Source: Paenibacillus marchantiophytorum (lineage in GTDB: Bacteria > Bacillota > Bacilli > Paenibacillales > NBRC-103111). From it: a stretch of 63,816 bases of DNA. The DNA lies in contig NZ_BMHE01000044.1 of assembly GCF_014640555.1 (NCBI RefSeq), positions 1 to 63,816 on the forward strand. The letters run 5' to 3'. The position numbers and the translations under genes were made by a program. Positions 62,450 through 63,816 of the stretch are shown here, piece after piece (position 1 is the stretch's first letter; each line of letters opens with the position of its first letter). The notes under the pieces were generated by a model, which was not told where the DNA came from, did no database searches, and worked only from the letters and a program-made list of their open reading frames with translations.

Positions 62450-63391
62450 TCATTTTTTCTTTTTCTTCTTGCCTTCTGCTGACTTTCCTTCAATTGACTT
62501 GCCATCTGCGGACTTGCCTTCAGAGGACTTGCCTTCTATTAGTTTGCCTTCCGAAGGTTTATCCTCTGAAGTCTTCCCCTCGTCGGTCACCGTGTCCGCT
62601 TCTTTCACACCGCTGTACTTCTGAATAATACGTTTAAAGTTCTTTCCGTATTTATCCTCCAGCTTGGTCCCCATATCCTGTTGCAATTCATGGAGAATCA
62701 CATCTTGGAAAAAGTGCGCATGCAGCAGTTCCACCATTGCCGGATGCTCCGTCAGCATCGCAAGAGTAGGCTCATCGCCCCCTCTTGTCCCAATAATAGC
62801 CAGCTTGCGGTCAATGAGAACCGTAAACTTGCGACCGCTTCGCACAGACGAAGTCTCGTCACGACGATGCTTAAACAGATGGACCTCACCTGGCAAGTCT
62901 ACCTCGCCGGTCGTCGCAACCAACAAGCGCACACCTTGCGATGGCACTTGACGAAGTTCAGACTTCAGCAGCTTCGCTTCTTCCGGCCATAGGTCCAAGA
63001 GCGCCTCTTCCTTCGCTTTCCTCAGCTCGTTGCGAATCCGCTCCATGACCTTGGCGTCTCCTTCGAGGCTGAAGTACTCGGACCGTTGCGCCTCCTGTTT
63101 GGGCATATGCGCTTTCACATAGCGGATCGAGGCTTGCAGCTCCGCTTCAATGCGCTCACCGATCTCCTCGATCGGCACGCTTTGGTAATGCGTCGGCTCA
63201 CCGTGGCTGGTGAGCACCGCCCCTTTCTCCGCGAGCTTCTGAAGCGCGGAGTAGACGTTCGAGCGAGAAACGCCAAGCTGCTTGGCGATTTCGTAGCCCG
63301 TCTGTGTGCCATTATCGGCCAGCACATGCAGACATTTGGCTTCTAGGTCCGTGAAGCCCAGATTTTTCAAGTGCAGCAAAACGTCCTCCAT
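62450..63391 (-). CDS. TrmB family transcriptional regulator with repetitive tail
   Basis: 313 aa: winged helix-turn-helix of the TrmB type (HLKNLGFTDLEAKCLHVLAD, TGYEIAKQLGVSRSNVYSALQKL), coiled-coil dimer region, and a PLD-like effector domain (LLVATTGEVDLPGEVHLFK, FTVLIDRKLAIIGTRGGDEP). The final 40 residues are repeats of the type SEGK, IEGK, SADGK and end in six lysines, coded by 15-bp DNA repeats (62460-62570). ATG at 63391 follows GGGGGAG by 6 nt. The regulated gene is not evident; the HD hydrolase downstream is a candidate. Confidence 0.85.
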   Translation of the reverse strand: MEDVLLHLKNLGFTDLEAKCLHVLADNGTQTGYEIAKQLGVSRSNVYSALQKLAEKGAVLTSHGEPTHYQSVPIEEIGERIEAELQASIRYVKAHMPKQEAQRSEYFSLEGDAKVMERIRNELRKAKEEALLDLWPEEAKLLKSELRQVPSQGVRLLVATTGEVDLPGEVHLFKHRRDETSSVRSGRKFTVLIDRKLAIIGTRGGDEPTLAMLTEHPAMVELLHAHFFQDVILHELQQDMGTKLEDKYGKNFKRIIQKYSGVKEADTVTDEGKTSEDKPSEGKLIEGKSSEGKSADGKSIEGKSAEGKKKKKK

Positions 63392-63445
63392 GCGAGCTCC
63401 CCCTTTTATCAAACCGTTAGTCATTCTTGACCCATATTGTACCAT

Positions 63446-63816
63446 GATTTACACATGGAAACGTAGTTAACCTTTAGATCGCATAGTTCATCTGAAGACC
63501 GCAAGGGGATGTCTTTCTTTGATTGATTTCTAAATCCCCATGAGGAGAAATAGAAGCACTAAGAGATTCTTATTCATCAAGGGTCGTAGTTCCCTTTCAA
63601 CTTGGACGTGCCACCGCACAGTCCGCGTATTTCAGCTATTTTCCCTTGCAACTACTCTCTTCGTTCTCCCAACCATCTATTTAAACTAGCTAACTTCAAG
63701 ATTCCGTACCAGATAACATAAGGAATCTCATTACATTGGATAATTCCAATGTAATCGTGAATTTGGTCGCCCATCGGGCTATTGGATTGGATTTATCCAT
63801 TGAAATCCTCAAATCT
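63446..63816. other. Intergenic region with an inverted repeat
   Basis: No gene is seen. ATTACATTGGA (63730-63740) and TCCAATGTAAT (63745-63755) form a perfect 11-bp stem with a TAAT loop. A short stretch GTCGTAGTTCCCTTTC near 63583 resembles the ends of the dispersed repeat family, but the rest of that element is not recognisable here. Confidence 0.5.

Noticed and set aside
61670..62482. 270-aa plus-strand frame antisense to the HD hydrolase
   Set aside because: Arg/His/Leu-rich, no motif, and the opposite strand encodes a clear HD-domain enzyme.

Overview
The window reads as a chromosomal segment of a spore-forming Firmicute of the Paenibacillus type. Evidence: a GerA-family germinant receptor operon, SLH-domain and copper-amine-oxidase/WG-repeat surface proteins, AGGAGG-type ribosome binding sites, frequent TTG starts, RsgI/RskA-style sigma/anti-sigma pairs and large intergenic 'GGGAACTACAG' repeat elements. 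No rRNA, tRNA, CRISPR array or transposase was recognised.

Layout. 0.2-7.1 kb (minus): a WG-repeat surface protein, an ECF sigma/anti-sigma pair, a secreted-repeat protein whose ribosome binding site lies inside a 14-bp inverted repeat, and an Frm2-like nitroreductase. 7.3-14.4 kb: a stand-alone LigD-type polymerase domain, cardiolipin synthase, and a germinant receptor operon (A, C, a small membrane protein, and a long B subunit). 14.3-17.5 kb: a repeat element abutting a ParM-like pseudogene, an M23 peptidase + bactofilin pair, and a HAD hydrolase. 17.5-26.4 kb: ABC transporter plus divergent two-component system, a 962-aa SLH protein, and an O-antigen-ligase-like membrane protein. 26.6-30.1 kb: a coiled-coil protein, RDD protein + SppA, and a graveyard of pseudogene pieces. 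30.1-40.2 kb: a complete circular-bacteriocin island. 40.4-46.5 kb: gltD-gltB. 46.8-51.2 kb (plus): HD phosphohydrolase, thymidine kinase, UgtP-like glycosyltransferase, small membrane protein, polysaccharide deacetylase. 51.2-63.4 kb: tandem hairpin array, membrane protein, YCF48-like lipoprotein, second M23 + bactofilin pair, SsuABC-like transporter, DUF445, DUF2935, HD and TrmB-family proteins.

The most notable system is the bacteriocin island (30095-40170, minus strand). In order of transcription: sensor kinase, response regulator, a 591-aa multi-spanning maturation/export protein, an ABC ATPase, a 53-aa hydrophobic immunity-like peptide, two tandem nearly identical circular bacteriocin precursors (68 aa, differing at three residues), a SpoIIM/DUF95 protein, a Yip1-type membrane protein and a MacAB-like accessory exporter. 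The two structural genes are bracketed by two perfect 15-bp inverted repeats.

The island is flanked by a decayed direct duplication. The intact gltD/response regulator/promoter on its right is matched by gltD and response-regulator pseudogenes on its left, and the duplicated promoter-like block now lies in front of sppA and the RDD gene. This suggests how the island arrived or was rearranged, and that sppA may share the bacteriocin promoter. Assignments rest on reading motifs and alignments by eye; no database search was possible.
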